Source: Campanula takesimana
Lineage: Eukaryota; Streptophyta; Magnoliopsida; Asterales; Campanulaceae
DNA: 64,000 nt
Assembly (NCBI GenBank): GCA_026119855.1
Contig: JAOWBW010000182.1
Location: 1,094,297-1,158,296 of the forward strand
Direction: 5' to 3'
In this document: in pieces, positions 63,551 through 64,000 of the stretch
How the letters are laid out: every line of letters begins with the position of its first letter
Numbering within the stretch: position 1 is the first letter of the stretch
Made by a program: the position numbers and the translations under genes
Notes under the pieces: model-generated
What the model saw: only the letters and a program-made list of their open reading frames with translations
Told to the model about the DNA's origin: nothing
Databases searched by the model: none

Positions 63551-64000
63551 TTACATAATGTATGTTTTGAGATGAATAGCGTTCCAACTTCTTGGGATCC
63601 TGACGCCAACTGGAGTAGAAAGCCAATAGGATCCTTTCCCTGCTTCTGCATCTACTAAGTATGGACCTTCCCATTTTGGAGCTAATTTCCCCGCGTTAAG
63701 TTCTCTTGTGTTCTGGAAAACTTTGCGTAATACCAAGTCACCAATTTGAAACCTCCTTACCCTGACATTCTTGTTGTATGATCGTGCAATGCTCTGTTGA
63801 TAGGCTGCCATCCTGATCCTTGCTAGGTCCCTTAGTTCTTCAATAGTATCCAAATCATGAGACAGGTGGATGTCGTTCTGTTCAGATGTCAACAACCCAT
63901 ATCTTGTTGTTGGGACGACGACTTCTGCAGGGATGACGGCTTCTGCTCTAAATACCAGGGAGTATGGTGTCTTTCCAGTTGCATTCTTTGGTGTGGTCCT
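63551..64000 (-). CDS. Element J: Ty3/gypsy integrase C-terminus (5' partial)
   Basis: The minus-strand frame is open from the window edge at 64000 to a stop at 63551, 149 codons; the apparent start at 63895 is internal. The first residues (KTPYSLVFRAEAVIPAEV) are the end of the gypsy integrase catalytic region. A helical stretch follows (LRDLARIRMAAYQQSIARSY), then the GPY/F module: VRRFQIGDLVLRKVF and KLAPKWEGPYLVDAEAGKG, and IPRSWNAIHLKTY. This points to the Tat/Athila side of Ty3/gypsy. Integrase inserts element DNA into chromosomes. No stop is seen inside, and the rest of pol lies beyond the window. Confidence 0.93.
   Translation of the reverse strand, partial: RTTPKNATGKTPYSLVFRAEAVIPAEVVVPTTRYGLLTSEQNDIHLSHDLDTIEELRDLARIRMAAYQQSIARSYNKNVRVRRFQIGDLVLRKVFQNTRELNAGKLAPKWEGPYLVDAEAGKGSYWLSTPVGVRIPRSWNAIHLKTYIM

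Overview
This window is repeat-dense plant nuclear DNA, best read as a graveyard of nested LTR retrotransposons. I see no intact cellular gene, no rRNA or tRNA gene and no CRISPR array. The evidence is Ty1/copia and Ty3/gypsy polyproteins, tRNA-iMet and tRNA-Asp primer binding sites, LTRs with TATA boxes, GT-AG introns, a Stowaway MITE, a hAT-like element and a Helitron end. A eudicot is likely; the lineage cannot be fixed from the sequence. Elements are labelled A-J. Layout: (A) 1-15341, plus strand: 3' part of a Sirevirus-type copia element (RT-RNase H, spacer, intron-containing env-like gene, PPT, 3' LTR). Its env-like gene was hit twice: by (B) 2796-9424, a minus-strand Athila-like gypsy element with only gag and protease, and by (C) 11779-13239, a solo Sirevirus LTR with a perfect target duplication. 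(D) 15342-36543, plus strand: a second, older Sirevirus whose 5' LTR was split by A. Its gag-pol is decayed. Its env-like gene carries (E) 21973-32152, a minus-strand copia element sitting inside the gene's intron; E in turn contains (F) 23787-25790, a solo LTR. 36544-41240: a gypsy LTR fragment, a hAT-like element, a copia gag fragment, and a leader- or LTR-like stretch with hairpins and a higher-order minisatellite. (G) 41445-44346: a broken, multi-exon plant-mobile-domain gene. (H) 44347-about 49600: minus-strand Tat-like gypsy remains. 49600-50212: another minus-oriented LTR, followed by a plus-strand spliced gene of the 'transposase (putative) gypsy type' family (50496-52101). (I) 52521-60874: a young minus-strand copia element whose single polyprotein frame has just three nonsense codons. 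60875-63242: AT-rich DNA with MITEs and a Helitron 3' end. (J) 63429-64000: 3' end of a minus-strand gypsy element with the integrase C-terminus. How the parts relate: the autonomous-type elements (A, D, I, J) encode or encoded the copying machinery, while B and E look like copies that needed machinery supplied in trans. The most unusual signals are non-coding. Unrelated families carry family-specific GC-rich palindromes in pairs, about 20-23 bp apart in most families (33-34 bp in I), upstream of their TATA boxes. The two Sireviruses each scatter a different short CpG motif through equivalent regions. The 5' leader of copia I, and less clearly E, carries iterated stem-loops whose arms co-vary. 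Three lineages also carry internal copies of PPT-like sequence.
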